Shown in pieces: positions 1 to 9,105 of a DNA stretch of 64,000 nucleotides. Every line of letters starts with the position of its first letter. The stretch's first letter is position 1. The DNA comes from Herbaspirillum rhizosphaerae_A (GTDB lineage Bacteria > Pseudomonadota > Gammaproteobacteria > Burkholderiales > Burkholderiaceae_D): assembly GCF_046025915.1 (NCBI RefSeq), contig NZ_JAQQFR010000011.1:62001-126000 (forward strand), given 5' to 3'. The notes beneath the pieces are model-generated. The model did no database searches. It was not told where the DNA came from and saw only the letters and a list, made by a program, of their open reading frames with translations. Position numbers and translations under genes: made by a program.

Positions 1-911
1 TGCTTGAGTCCCTCGATTTTGGCCGTATAAGTATCATAGGTCTCCTTGCGATAGATTCCTTTGCTTTCTTCCTCAGCCAGCAGCTTCTCCACAGATCCGT
101 CTTTTTGCATTGGGCCGCTCGGACGTTGCACGAAGTAGCGGAGCGAGCCACCTTTGGTGGCAACGCGTTCAATCGCGGTCAGTTCCAGTCCTACGCTTGC
201 GAACAAGGCCTGCATCGGCTTGACCGAAAATGACGACAAGTGTTCGTGATAAATGAAATCGAACACCATGTTGTCAATGAGATCGGCCAAGTAATAGCTC
301 TCAAAAATGAATACGCCGTCCGCTGCCAACAGCACATTAATACCGTCGACCCAAGATCGTAAATCATCAATGTTCGCAAAGACATTGTTGGCCGTGACGA
401 TGCGGGAATGACCGTGAGAAGCGACGATCTGCGTGGCCAGATCGCGTTCGAAAAATTTACCGATGGTTTCGATGCCGCTGGCAGTTGCCTGCTCGGCGAT
501 ATGTGCAGCAAACTCGACGCCAAGGACCTTCATGCCCAGTCCCTTGAACGACCGTAATAAGGTGCCGTCATTGGAGCCCAGATCCATGACCAGCGATCCT
601 GGCGCAACCTTGCAACGCTGAACGACATTCTCGGCATAGGCCTGAAAATGTGTATTCAGTCCGAATGAACTCTGTGTCACATAGATGTAGTTGCCATACA
701 GTACGTCCGGATCAATGATGTCTGTGATTTGTGCAAGGCCGCATTGTTTGCACATAAACAGGTCGATCGGATAGCTAGGCTGTATTTCATCCAAACGATC
801 CTGACTGACATAGTCGTCGCCGATGGGCGTCGGCTTCAATGCAAATACCAGTTCCAGATCTTCGCTTGCGCAGGCGCGGCAGTCCGTGCGTCGATGAATA
901 ATTTGCTTCAT
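1..911 (-). CDS. Class I SAM-dependent sugar C-methyltransferase, 3' end outside the window
   Basis: Reading the minus strand from the ATG at 911 gives an open frame that runs off the left edge (about 303 codons visible). The N-terminus carries two cysteine pairs (CRAC near residue 12 and CKQC near residue 54) expected of the small zinc-binding domain of NDP-hexose C-methyltransferases of the TylC3/NovU type. A SAM-binding loop (DLGSNDGT, about residue 100) and a later YHEHLSSF stretch follow. The family transfers a methyl group to carbon of a nucleotide-activated keto-sugar, giving branched deoxysugars. The start overlaps the stop of the upstream cupin gene by 4 bases (ATGA), so the two are probably translationally coupled. 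The C-terminal domain cannot be judged. The family is well supported; the substrate is unknown. Confidence 0.82.
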   Translation of the reverse strand, partial: MKQIIHRRTDCRACASEDLELVFALKPTPIGDDYVSQDRLDEIQPSYPIDLFMCKQCGLAQITDIIDPDVLYGNYIYVTQSSFGLNTHFQAYAENVVQRCKVAPGSLVMDLGSNDGTLLRSFKGLGMKVLGVEFAAHIAEQATASGIETIGKFFERDLATQIVASHGHSRIVTANNVFANIDDLRSWVDGINVLLAADGVFIFESYYLADLIDNMVFDFIYHEHLSSFSVKPMQALFASVGLELTAIERVATKGGSLRYFVQRPSGPMQKDGSVEKLLAEEESKGIYRKETYDTYTAKIEGLK

Positions 912-1456
912 TGCTTTCCTGTCTGAGGATTGATTCGTTGATCCAGGTTCCGGATATAGCGTTCGGCAGCAGCAGCATCGCTGCCATCCGGCGCCCAATC
1001 GGGAAATTCAGTCGTGCCCAATTGAAACGGGCCATTCGTCGTTTCATGAAACACGAGTACATCGGAGCGGATAATGAGCGTATGAAACACGGGTTTCTCG
1101 ATGCGCTCGTAAAACGTCAGCCCCGATGCGTAGTCACCCATTTCGATTACCTGCGCCACTTCGCCTGCGTCATCGAATATCACCAGATCGACGCGGCCTG
1201 AAATGACATGCATCGATTCGGATTTTCCGGGGTGTTTGTGAGGGCGGACATAAGCAGTGCGCTCATGGATGATCAGCATTTCGTGCAATGCATTTTCGGG
1301 CGTATTGTGTGCGCATAAACGAATCCGCTTGCGCGGATTTTTGGACGATAGGTCTTCGAGGTGACCGATGTCCTCACGTGATGCGGTGACTATTTCAAGA
1401 TCCGAATAGATGACTTCGGCGTTCTGAAATCGATATTTGCGTGCGTCTTCGATCAT
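908..1456 (-). CDS. WbuC-family cupin protein
   Basis: 182 residues. The central part (RLCAHNTPEN, EMLIIHERTAYVRPHKHPGKSES, HVISGRVDLVIFDD) matches the WbuC cupin-fold proteins found in O-antigen clusters. The HKHPGKSES segment supplies the histidines and glutamate expected to hold a metal in a cupin barrel. The role of WbuC is not established; family members sit among sugar nucleotide genes, and an isomerase or oxygenase role is only a guess. The ATG at 1456 has AAAAGG a few bases upstream. The gene ends in a 4-base overlap with the downstream C-methyltransferase. Confidence 0.85.
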   Translation of the reverse strand: MIEDARKYRFQNAEVIYSDLEIVTASREDIGHLEDLSSKNPRKRIRLCAHNTPENALHEMLIIHERTAYVRPHKHPGKSESMHVISGRVDLVIFDDAGEVAQVIEMGDYASGLTFYERIEKPVFHTLIIRSDVLVFHETTNGPFQLGTTEFPDWAPDGSDAAAAERYIRNLDQRINPQTGKQ

Positions 1457-1837
1457 AGCCTTTTCATATCCGCAGCAAGGTGGTTGCTAAAATTGCATTC
1501 ATATTGAACAGTCGCGCTATTGTTAAGCATTCGTAGATAAAACGATAAAAGATAATTTCATTAATCTGTTCGTGAATGTCATCGCAATTTCTATGCGGAC
1601 TACGCCGATTCGCTCATTCTCGCAAAGAAAATCGCAAGAATAGACGTTATTGGAAAGAATACATGTCGATTTATGCTTTTGATCGGGAAAACAGCTTTGT
1701 AAATGACGGGCAAACATCGCATTTGGATAGAGCGACGGCCAGCGACGGCCTTGTTGCCCGCGAAAATGGTGATGAGTGGCAGCGTATAGCGGACAGAACT
1801 CAGCCTGAAACCGAGAAACGCAATTCGCGCGCAACAA
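1457..1837. other. Intergenic stretch without a recognised gene
   Basis: The 381 bases between the cupin and the nucleotidyltransferase look more AT-rich than their surroundings. Short open frames exist on both strands (1523-1837 minus, 1576-1974 plus) but neither gives a recognisable protein, and the plus one runs into the nucleotidyltransferase gene on the opposite strand. A perfect 10-base tandem duplication (agcgacggcc twice) lies at 1731-1750. It probably carries a minus-strand promoter for the cupin and methyltransferase genes, but no convincing -35/-10 pair was picked out. Confidence 0.4.
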
Positions 1838-2632
1838 TCAGATTGTTGTCAGAGTGTTCATTAATCGAGGCAAGTCCGGGCTTAGCGTATCCAAGAGCCG
1901 GTTCCAGGCAAGTTGGTTTTCAGGAAGGGCGGCTGGCATATCAAAGTCCCGTTGGGCTTCCGTCCAACTCTTGATGGTTCCGATATCCCGATGATATGAA
2001 CTATTTGAAAAGGTGAAAATACGGCCTATGAAATGCGGGATAACTTCGGTGCTGAAATCAATTTCCGGTTTGCCCAATGTGGCCATGAACTCCAGGACGG
2101 TAGGTTCGACGATATAGACAGCGGCGTTGGCCAGATTGCCTGGCGGATTGGCGACCTTTTCATGAAATGCCTGGACGATGCCGTCGTTGTCCAGATCGAC
2201 AATTCCGCACGATCGGGGATCCTCGGTCTCGAATAGCATCATCGTTAGCGCCGCATCGACTGGTCGATGATGATGAGCATCCATGAACTCTGCACAGTTG
2301 AAACGCGTCAGGTTATCTGCATGCGCAATCAGGAATGGCTCACTCCGGAAAAAATCCCAATTGGCCAGCGCCGTGCCTGCCGTTCCGAGCAACTGCTTCT
2401 CATAGATCAGCGTTACTTGATTGTTCCAGCTGCTTTGACGAAGATACTCAGTCACTAACGGTGCCTGGTAGTGCGTGTTGATGAGAATCTGATCGACCCC
2501 TTGCGCCAACAAATTTCCAATCCAGTAATCCAATAGCGGTCGTCCGTTAATGGGTACGAGACATTTGGGTAAAAAATTGGTCAGTGGCTGGAGTCTTGTT
2601 CCAAGGCCAGCTGCGAGTAACAGTGCACGCAT
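1838..2632 (-). CDS. Sugar-phosphate nucleotidyltransferase
   Basis: 264 residues from the ATG at 2632, preferred over the in-frame GTG at 2644 because GAGGTGAG sits just upstream of the ATG. The N-terminus has the nucleotidyltransferase signature (LLLAAGLGTRLQPLT) followed by PKCLVPING, the pattern of enzymes that make NDP-sugars from a sugar 1-phosphate and an NTP (mannose-1-phosphate guanylyltransferase, HddC, RfbA). An aspartate in AHADN is the likely metal ligand. It lacks the C-terminal hexapeptide or cupin domains of bifunctional relatives, so it should be a single-function enzyme. Within this cluster it is the obvious candidate to activate the locus-specific sugar; the nucleotide and sugar are not known. 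Confidence 0.85.
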   Translation of the reverse strand: MRALLLAAGLGTRLQPLTNFLPKCLVPINGRPLLDYWIGNLLAQGVDQILINTHYQAPLVTEYLRQSSWNNQVTLIYEKQLLGTAGTALANWDFFRSEPFLIAHADNLTRFNCAEFMDAHHHRPVDAALTMMLFETEDPRSCGIVDLDNDGIVQAFHEKVANPPGNLANAAVYIVEPTVLEFMATLGKPEIDFSTEVIPHFIGRIFTFSNSSYHRDIGTIKSWTEAQRDFDMPAALPENQLAWNRLLDTLSPDLPRLMNTLTTI

Positions 2633-2698
2633 CTTGAAACTCACCTCATCATGGCTGCGAGTGAGAACACGCTACCAATTTCTTATTCGTAGCTTTCA

Positions 2699-3406
2699 TC
2701 ATTTTTTTGTGAATACGAGGTTGCGCGAATTTTCCGAAGAGCGTACCCCTTGATAGCCAAACTGCGCTAAAAATTCAGGCACGCCGGTTGTGGCATTTTG
2801 CACTTCTACAATCAATACGGGATGGTCGCGTTGTATCAATTCCGTCATCCCCTTGCAAACAGCAAGCTCGTGGCCTTCAACGTCCATCTTGACGAGCGCA
2901 ATACGATGCGGCAGCTTGAGCGAATCAATACTCAGGCCCAATTTGCTATCGCCCGCCCCGTTATCCGTACTGGAAATGCGGGAGCCGGTGTTTGTGTCGA
3001 AAATATAATTCGGGTTTGCCGGAAATAAATCTGGGGCGATACGGATCAGGCAAGTTTGTTCGGTGGCCGCGGCGTTGAGCATGGTGATGTTGCGATACCC
3101 GCCTTTTTCGACAAAATGGGTCAACAAATCGAAGGTGTGTGTCAGTGGCTCAAATGCGATGACCTGCCCCGAGCTGCCAACCAATTCGGACATTTTTAGA
3201 CTGTAACGGCCGACGTTGGCACCGACGTCAATACACCAATCACCAGGGCTCAACCAATTGGATAAACGCGCCCATTCGGCTTCATGGCTTTTGAAGCGAC
3301 CGGTTCGTATCTGTCGAAAAAAATACCATTTAGAGGCAGCATGTTGCATCCTGTCTGGAAGCATTTTGACGAATGTCCTCAGGATATTCATGGTCGGATT
3401 TGTCAT
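2699..3406 (-). CDS. FkbM-family methyltransferase
   Basis: 235 residues. It has the FkbM pattern: a SAM-binding loop (CIDVGANVGRYSLKMSE, near residue 60), a second acidic motif (AFEPL) and the typical KMDVEGHE near residue 175. FkbM proteins O-methylate hydroxyl groups of small molecules and of sugars in surface glycans. It sits between the glycosyltransferase and the nucleotidyltransferase on the same strand, which favours a glycan-decorating role. The acceptor is unknown. Confidence 0.85.
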   Translation of the reverse strand: MTNPTMNILRTFVKMLPDRMQHAASKWYFFRQIRTGRFKSHEAEWARLSNWLSPGDWCIDVGANVGRYSLKMSELVGSSGQVIAFEPLTHTFDLLTHFVEKGGYRNITMLNAAATEQTCLIRIAPDLFPANPNYIFDTNTGSRISSTDNGAGDSKLGLSIDSLKLPHRIALVKMDVEGHELAVCKGMTELIQRDHPVLIVEVQNATTGVPEFLAQFGYQGVRSSENSRNLVFTKK

Positions 3407-3512
3407 GTCGTGCTCCCGACGGAGACAGCATTCGCGATGTCGCTTTTGGTGGGTGTGCCGTTCACAATACTTTTCTCTTTGTCCGGTGTTGTTTTTTAAA
3501 AACCAAGTAGGC

Positions 3513-4445
3513 TTACATGTTGATAAGTAGGGCGTCGGCAGCTAGTAATATCGGTTTATAAATCTCGACGAAATTATGACTTTGTTTTGCGGTATCGCTT
3601 ATTTGCCCAGCCTTTGCGTAAAGGAGGTTTCTTATCGCAGTCTTGAAATAATCGGATTTCTTGACTCTTTTTCTCAATTCATAGTCTTGTAGATATCTCA
3701 GTATCAGCATCGCCATCTCATAGGCAGCACGGCCGGTATGAACATACGTGTCATCTGAAGATAGCTGAGACGCGACCTTGCGAAAACAGCCGCAATATTC
3801 ATCCAGGAAATAAAAGCGGTCAGGATGCGTTTTTGCCATATCGAGCGCTAGAGTCCAATCCTGGGCTCTGAATTCTCCCATGCCGTCCGCACCAGCCATT
3901 CTATCTAGGCTTAAATCCCAAGGGGAATTGTCGGGGCCATACTTAGGTAGAGTTTCACACTTGACGATGGCGACAATGAAAGACGTGTAGTGATCAAAGC
4001 CGAGGATCGAACAAAATTCATCAGCGTCGGCCTGACGCCGGGCCTGCCACCCAGGATGGTTCAATTCAATGATTTGTCCGCCGTCTTCGATGACATACTT
4101 ACCGAATCCAACATAGGCGTCATTTTTGATCATTTCATCGAACAACCTAGCTATTTTATCGGGGAAGAAATAGTCGTCGCTCGCCAGAAACATCACGTAA
4201 GGCGTTTCGACATGGGTATACATCATCACAACCGATCCGATGGCACCTTTGCTTTTCTCGTTATGGAAAATCCGTATCCTTTTATCGCCTGAGAATTTTT
4301 CCAGAATAGATGCAGTGTCATCGGTCGACCCATCATTACAGATCAGCAGATTGGTGACTGGTGAATTGTCTGCAAAAATGACATTGGTAATCAGGTGCTC
4401 AAGGTAGCTACCGTGGTTTTTGGTAGGGATGATGACGGTAAGCAT
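3513..4445 (-). CDS. Family 2 glycosyltransferase
   Basis: 310 residues from the ATG at 4445, chosen because GGAGAAG lies directly upstream; an in-frame TTG at 4457 is a less likely start. The GT-A signatures are clear: TVIIPTKNHG at the N-terminus, CNDGSTDDT near residue 42 and FLASDDYFFPDKI near residue 93, where the two aspartates stand for the DXD motif that binds the metal and nucleotide sugar. No membrane helix is evident, so it should act at the inner face of the membrane. It is the only ordinary glycosyltransferase in the visible part of the locus, so others probably lie beyond the left edge. Confidence 0.87.
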   Translation of the reverse strand: MLTVIIPTKNHGSYLEHLITNVIFADNSPVTNLLICNDGSTDDTASILEKFSGDKRIRIFHNEKSKGAIGSVVMMYTHVETPYVMFLASDDYFFPDKIARLFDEMIKNDAYVGFGKYVIEDGGQIIELNHPGWQARRQADADEFCSILGFDHYTSFIVAIVKCETLPKYGPDNSPWDLSLDRMAGADGMGEFRAQDWTLALDMAKTHPDRFYFLDEYCGCFRKVASQLSSDDTYVHTGRAAYEMAMLILRYLQDYELRKRVKKSDYFKTAIRNLLYAKAGQISDTAKQSHNFVEIYKPILLAADALLINM

Positions 4446-4997
4446 GTTCTTCTCCAATTAATAGCTTCTTTGGCGAGTCGCCGTTCAGGTTCGCCCGCAT
4501 TTCTTTTCTCTGCAATTCAATATGCCGCAAGACCTGCCGCCATCCAAATTCACGGTCGTAACCGACAAAAACAAGGGATATTGCATCCCGATGATTAGTT
4601 TCGGGTGACGAGATGAGGCAGGCACGTTGCCGTTAATTCGATCTGCCTAGGTAAGGTAAGTCGAAGTGCCCCTAATATATCTCTGGCTTAAAGATGATAA
4701 GTGCAAGCCTGCCAAGCTGAAACGGTGAATAACGCCCTTAAAGACCCGTTAGCTCTTCATTTAATGACGCAAATCAGCGGATCGCTTCGTCACAAAAGCG
4801 TTTGCTCGAACAAGTGTTGCGTCAGTAAGATTTGTCACTATGCTTTTGCTATATCGACGTTCTCCGGACTTCACAAGCGGCGTTAAAACATGTGTAGAAT
4901 CAACTCAGCATTAGCCTATTTATTTGGCTGATAGGGTGCTTTCGGCCGCTGCAGATGCAGGCGTGCTTCTCCAAAAAACCTTACCGAATTTTCAAAC
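4446..4997. other. Divergent intergenic region with no gene
   Basis: The 552 bases separate the minus-strand glycosyltransferase from the plus-strand GSCFA gene, so promoters for both directions are expected here. A small open frame (4701-4886) gives no recognisable protein. The segment is visibly richer in A and T than the flanking genes. No tRNA, repeat or clear operator was recognised. Confidence 0.4.
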
Positions 4998-6431
4998 ATG
5001 ACAGATTCTATCCAACCTCTTGACGCCAATTTGCTTCAATTGCTTGAAGCAGGCAATCGTGACGCCATTCGCGAAGCAGCAACAAGATTTATTGGAGAGA
5101 ATCGACGAGTTGAAGCAATAGCCTGTTTTAAGAAACTCGCGGAAGAAAAAAACGATCTGGATTCGCGGTTTATTTATGCGCAGTTGATTGATGATGGCTC
5201 GCACAAGCAATTGGCAATTGCCAGAGATCTGGCGCTATCGATTCTGGATGATTATCCGGTACTTTTTGAGGATAATGCGGACGCCAACTGTTTTCTGGTT
5301 CGGTATGCGGCACAGCGATGCAGCTACGTAGGCCCGCAGGAAAAAGCTGCCGAGTTGTATCGCAAAGTCGCCTCCATGTCCAATAGCGCAGACGACTACT
5401 ATCATCTTAGCGAAAGTCTGTCGCACATTAACAATGTCGCGAACAATCTGGCGGATTCCATCTCAGCTTTGGAGAAGGCTATTTCACTGGATCCAGCCAC
5501 CTACGATACGGAAACGAATCGTGAAACGATCAAGATCGGAAAAGCCGGGCTGGCATCGACGAATGCAGAAGTGGCCGTGCAGAAGCGGAAAAAAATCGGG
5601 CGCTATCCATTGACCGAAGACTTTCTGGGTAACTTGCCGGATCTGATCAAGAACCATATCGCCTTCGATTTGCGGAACGAAAAAAAATTCATCAGCAAAT
5701 CGACGCGGTTTTTCACGATGGGCTCCTGCTTTGCGCGAAACATCTCTGTGAGTCTGAATAAGAATGGCTTTAACAGCACGCACATGGAAATCTCTGAGTA
5801 CATCAATACAACGTTCGCGAACAAAGCGTTTGTTGATTGGCTAAGTACAGGAAAAGTTGATGGTGCAATCGGCGATCGGATTCAAGAGTTGTTGCCGCCG
5901 GGATGGAATGCCGAGAATACACTGGAAAAAATCACGAATACCGACGTGTTCATCTTGACGCTGGGTGTTGCCCCGGCTTTTTTTGATCGAGCTACCGGTG
6001 ACTTTGTTTTGCCGCGCCCGACTGCGCTCAATTCTCGTGTGCTGGCTGAAAAATATGAATATCGTACGACTTCGGTACAGGAAAACGTTGATAACGTTCT
6101 TTATCTGATCAATTTCATCCGGCGTCTTTCCCCGGATGTAAAACTGGTCGTCACCGTTTCTCCCGTACCGTTAATTGCATCGTTTGAATTCGAGTCTTGT
6201 ATAGCCGCAGATTGTTTATCCAAAAGCACCATGCGGCTGGTGGCGCATCAGGTCGTCAATCAATCCGGTCTCAAGGACATTATCTATTGGCCTTCATTTG
6301 AAGTATTCCGTTGGGCCGGCTCCAATGCAGGCAATTTCTATGCCGCTGACGATGGTGCTGCATGGCATGTATCGGAAGAGAAGGTAAATGGAACGATTGG
6401 TGCTTTCATCGATATGTTCAATGCGGAATGA
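4998..6431 (+). CDS. GSCFA-domain protein with helical N-terminal half
   Basis: 477 residues. Residues 1-200 look like helical TPR-type repeats (alternating pairs with A, Y and L at spacing, for example KAAELYRKVASMSN and ADSISALEKAISLDP). The C-terminal half starts with MGSCFARNIS near residue 248, the signature that names the GSCFA family, which belongs to the SGNH/GDSL hydrolase-like fold. Family members are found beside polysaccharide genes; a role in acyl transfer or removal on sugars is plausible but unproven. No good ribosome binding site precedes the ATG, and no signal peptide is visible. It is the only plus-strand gene inside the sugar locus. Confidence 0.8.
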   Translation: MTDSIQPLDANLLQLLEAGNRDAIREAATRFIGENRRVEAIACFKKLAEEKNDLDSRFIYAQLIDDGSHKQLAIARDLALSILDDYPVLFEDNADANCFLVRYAAQRCSYVGPQEKAAELYRKVASMSNSADDYYHLSESLSHINNVANNLADSISALEKAISLDPATYDTETNRETIKIGKAGLASTNAEVAVQKRKKIGRYPLTEDFLGNLPDLIKNHIAFDLRNEKKFISKSTRFFTMGSCFARNISVSLNKNGFNSTHMEISEYINTTFANKAFVDWLSTGKVDGAIGDRIQELLPPGWNAENTLEKITNTDVFILTLGVAPAFFDRATGDFVLPRPTALNSRVLAEKYEYRTTSVQENVDNVLYLINFIRRLSPDVKLVVTVSPVPLIASFEFESCIAADCLSKSTMRLVAHQVVNQSGLKDIIYWPSFEVFRWAGSNAGNFYAADDGAAWHVSEEKVNGTIGAFIDMFNAE

Positions 6432-6438
6432 GTCGATA

Positions 6439-6505
6439 AAATGAAGTGAAGAGCGTCGCGATGAGACTTCCTTTGTAGGAAAGTCTCATCGAGATAGCTT
6501 CATTT
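6439..6505. terminator. Two-tier hairpin between convergent genes
   Basis: An 11-base perfect stem (CGATGAGACTT with AAGTCTCATCG, 6459-6469 and 6481-6491) is enclosed by a second pair of arms (AAATGAAG 6439-6446 and CTTCATTT 6498-6505). It lies in the 117 bases between the convergent GSCFA and phytanoyl-type oxygenase genes, so it probably stops transcription from both sides. There is no long T run, so it is a less typical intrinsic terminator. Confidence 0.6.
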
Positions 6506-6548
6506 CAGAGGCTATTTTTCTCGTGTTCCGGCGACATTGCATTGCCAA

Positions 6549-7325
6549 TTATTTTGTCTGCCTGTTGGCGAAGACCATCGTTATTTCAACGCTGACACGA
6601 GTCTGATCCCCCATATTGACCGCACCGCCGTGCAATATCCCCTCGTTGAAGATCAGCATGTTGCCGGGTTCGGTCAGCATCAGTTCTGCACCTAGTGTCG
6701 AGACATCTTCGTCAATGACCGGTTTCATGCCGCCGGCGCCTGGTGCCGCATGATAGCGGTAGGACTTGCGATGGGAGTTGGGTACGATCATCAAGCCGTT
6801 CTTGCCGGGTTGCGAAAAAATCGGAATCCATATCTTGACGGTCTCGGCCTCCGACGGAAAGGCCTGATCGTCCATACCCATGACATCATGAAACCATTTA
6901 TCCGCATGCAGGGAGCCAACATCTTTGGCTGCGTGTGGGCGTACCAGCCGCCAGTAAATTTCTTCCCGACCGGCTTCATGCGTGTCGCCATAAAACACAT
7001 CGGAAATCGAAAATTCACCCAGCTCATCACGCAATGTCTGCAAAAAAGGCAAGACCTTGATTTTGTCGCAACTATGTTTAGGTAAGCAACGCGTTTGCTT
7101 GGGCCATAAGGTTTCATGCGTCAACAGATGTGCCAGCTGGTGATAATTGGGGATGCCAATTTCACTGAATTGAGGGACCAGTTCGCGATGCGCTGCGCCG
7201 ATTACAGATAACCATTGCTCGGTGATTGCATTGCGAAATATATCCAGCTCATCCTGAGTAAGCCGGACATCTTTTGAAAATCCAGGCGCATCAAAGATCT
7301 TGCTTTTCAGATTGAGTGTGCTCAT
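6549..7325 (-). CDS. Phytanoyl-CoA dioxygenase family oxygenase
   Basis: 258 residues. The Fe(II)/2-oxoglutarate oxygenase triad is present: H140-x-D142 in SLHADKW and H232 in GILHGGAVN, with R243 as likely 2-oxoglutarate anchor. PhyH-family enzymes in secondary-metabolite and glycan clusters hydroxylate small molecules or sugars. It is the last gene of the minus-strand run that starts at 15098, 39 bases after the alcohol dehydrogenase. The substrate is unknown; the position suggests late modification of the locus sugar or a linked group. Confidence 0.83.
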   Translation of the reverse strand: MSTLNLKSKIFDAPGFSKDVRLTQDELDIFRNAITEQWLSVIGAAHRELVPQFSEIGIPNYHQLAHLLTHETLWPKQTRCLPKHSCDKIKVLPFLQTLRDELGEFSISDVFYGDTHEAGREEIYWRLVRPHAAKDVGSLHADKWFHDVMGMDDQAFPSEAETVKIWIPIFSQPGKNGLMIVPNSHRKSYRYHAAPGAGGMKPVIDEDVSTLGAELMLTEPGNMLIFNEGILHGGAVNMGDQTRVSVEITMVFANRQTK

Positions 7326-7364
7326 GTGTCTATCTCGTTAGCATCTCGGACGATACATTCCAAT

Positions 7365-8420
7365 TCAGGCATCCATCTTGATCAGACAGCGCCCCGCCAG
7401 CTCGCCGCTGCGCATACGCTGTATCGCCACGTTGATGTCGTCCAGTTTGAAATGTTCGGTGATTAGAGGCTTGAGTTGGATGCGTCCGGCATTGAGTAGC
7501 TTGGTATAGCGCGGGATGTCGACATGGGGCACCGCTTCGCCTCCATGCGATCCGCTGATGCGCTTGTCGAAGTGCAGCGGCAGCGAATAGATGTTGATGT
7601 TGCGTCCCTTGCGCGGCACGCCGACCAGCACCACGCGTCCTTGCGCCTTGGTCAGTTCGTAGCCGAGTTCGATGATCGCCGGTTGTCCGGTGTTGTCGAT
7701 GAACACGTCGATACCCTGATTACCCAACAGCTCTTGCAATGCCGCCTTGGCGTCGACCTTGCTGGAATTGATGGTGTGCGTCGCGCCCAGCGACTTGGCC
7801 AATTCGAGGCGGTTGTCGTGCAGGTCGACGGCAACGATAGGATAGGCTGACAACAAGCCTGCCGCCTGAATGATATTGAGACCGACACCGCCGGCACCGA
7901 ACACCACGACGGCTTCACCGAAGCGAATCTTGGCGTTGTTCTCGGCGACGCCGAAACCGGTCGTAACGGCACAACCGAACAGCGACGCCACTTCCATGTC
8001 TGAGGATGGCTCGATACGAGTGACGCGATTTTCGGAGACGATGGCGTATTCGTTGAAGGTCGCAATCAGTCCGGCATTGAGCGACTTGCCTTTCCAGGTG
8101 TAACGCGGCGGCACCGATTCGATGCCCTGGCTCTTGCGCCAGTGCAGAACGACATGATCTCCCGGCTTGACAAAGCGCACGCCGGGACCGACGGCTTCCA
8201 CCACGCCCGAACCTTCGTGCCCGAGCAAGTGAGGCAGATATCTGTCTTCACCCTTGGCACCGTCAATCTCGCCAAGCTGCGAGCCGCAGATGCCGCTGTT
8301 GTTGACCTTCACCAGCACCTGGCCAACTTCCAGCGTCGAAGGTAGTTCGACTTCATCCACTACCAGCGGTTGTTGTAATTCGACCAGGATGGCCGCCTTC
8401 ATTGTTTTTGGCATGTTCAT
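7365..8420 (-). CDS. Zinc-type alcohol dehydrogenase (MDR family)
   Basis: 351 residues from the ATG at 8420 (the frame stays open to a TTG at 8438 inside the upstream gene). The catalytic zinc ligands (NNSGICGSQ and LLGHEGSG) and a Rossmann loop (VVFGAGGVGLNII) are present. The four-cysteine structural zinc loop of classical alcohol dehydrogenases is absent; that region reads LHWRKSQG instead. It should oxidise or reduce a hydroxyl/keto group with NAD(P). It lies 10 bases after the methyltransferase gene and belongs to the same transcript. The substrate is not known. Confidence 0.82.
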   Translation of the reverse strand: MNMPKTMKAAILVELQQPLVVDEVELPSTLEVGQVLVKVNNSGICGSQLGEIDGAKGEDRYLPHLLGHEGSGVVEAVGPGVRFVKPGDHVVLHWRKSQGIESVPPRYTWKGKSLNAGLIATFNEYAIVSENRVTRIEPSSDMEVASLFGCAVTTGFGVAENNAKIRFGEAVVVFGAGGVGLNIIQAAGLLSAYPIVAVDLHDNRLELAKSLGATHTINSSKVDAKAALQELLGNQGIDVFIDNTGQPAIIELGYELTKAQGRVVLVGVPRKGRNINIYSLPLHFDKRISGSHGGEAVPHVDIPRYTKLLNAGRIQLKPLITEHFKLDDINVAIQRMRSGELAGRCLIKMDA

Positions 8421-8430
8421 GGCGTTACCG

Positions 8431-9102
8431 TCATTCAAAGTAGATCAAGGAATGGTCGCCGGTGTAACCGGTCTGTTTGAACCACCAATCCCATTCTTCC
8501 GGTGTGCAGAAGGCTTCACAGGTCACTTGCCAGTACAGCAAATTGGCTTTCTCCGACTCGTTGCGATAAGACTCGACGCAAAGATATTTATTCTTTTTGC
8601 CGACGCGTTCCATTTCACGCAGTGCTTTGTCCAGATCGTAGTTGTGCAGGTTGTGCAGGGTCGTGATGGAAAAGACGAAATCGAAATAGTTGTCTGCAAA
8701 TGGCAAGCTCGTTGCGTTGGCTACCTGCAGATTTGGTTTGATCTCTTCCTTGGCGTTGGCGATCGCGTATTCCGATATGTCGATGCCGTGGATTTTCACG
8801 CCCGGTACCAACAGCGAAATTTCGTATAGTAAGAAACCCTTGCCGCAACCGATGTCCAGAATTTTGTCGCCTGCCTTGATGCCGTAATGATCGATCATCG
8901 CCTGTGCAACCGGCGCCCACCGTCCTGGCATGTAGCGATAACCGCCGTAGCAGATGCGACGGTCGCCATCCCAGTAATCGAAGCCCCATTGCTTGGCCAG
9001 TGCTGCCGCTTTGGCTTTTGGAAACTCGGCGTCATTGACGCGCGCCAGATAATCGCGCGTGGTGCTTTTGTGGACGGAGGTGAGGAAGTCTATGTATGCC
9101 AT
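8431..9102 (-). CDS. Class I SAM-dependent methyltransferase
   Basis: 223 residues. It has a typical methyltransferase-11 layout: ILDIGCGKGFLLYEI (motif I) near residue 80, an acidic residue in HGIDISE, and NYFDFVFSITTLHNL (motif IV). A tyrosine-rich N-terminus (YWDGDRRICYGGYRY) may hold the acceptor. It starts 3 bases after the stop of the kinase-like gene, so they are co-transcribed. It could act on an alcohol, amine or sugar; nothing in the sequence decides this. Confidence 0.82.
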   Translation of the reverse strand: MAYIDFLTSVHKSTTRDYLARVNDAEFPKAKAAALAKQWGFDYWDGDRRICYGGYRYMPGRWAPVAQAMIDHYGIKAGDKILDIGCGKGFLLYEISLLVPGVKIHGIDISEYAIANAKEEIKPNLQVANATSLPFADNYFDFVFSITTLHNLHNYDLDKALREMERVGKKNKYLCVESYRNESEKANLLYWQVTCEAFCTPEEWDWWFKQTGYTGDHSLIYFE

Positions 9103-9105
9103 GAT

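Noticed and set aside
1523..1974. Short gene between the cupin and nucleotidyltransferase
   Set aside because: Both strands give frames that match nothing recognisable, lack good ribosome sites, and the plus one overlaps the nucleotidyltransferase gene.
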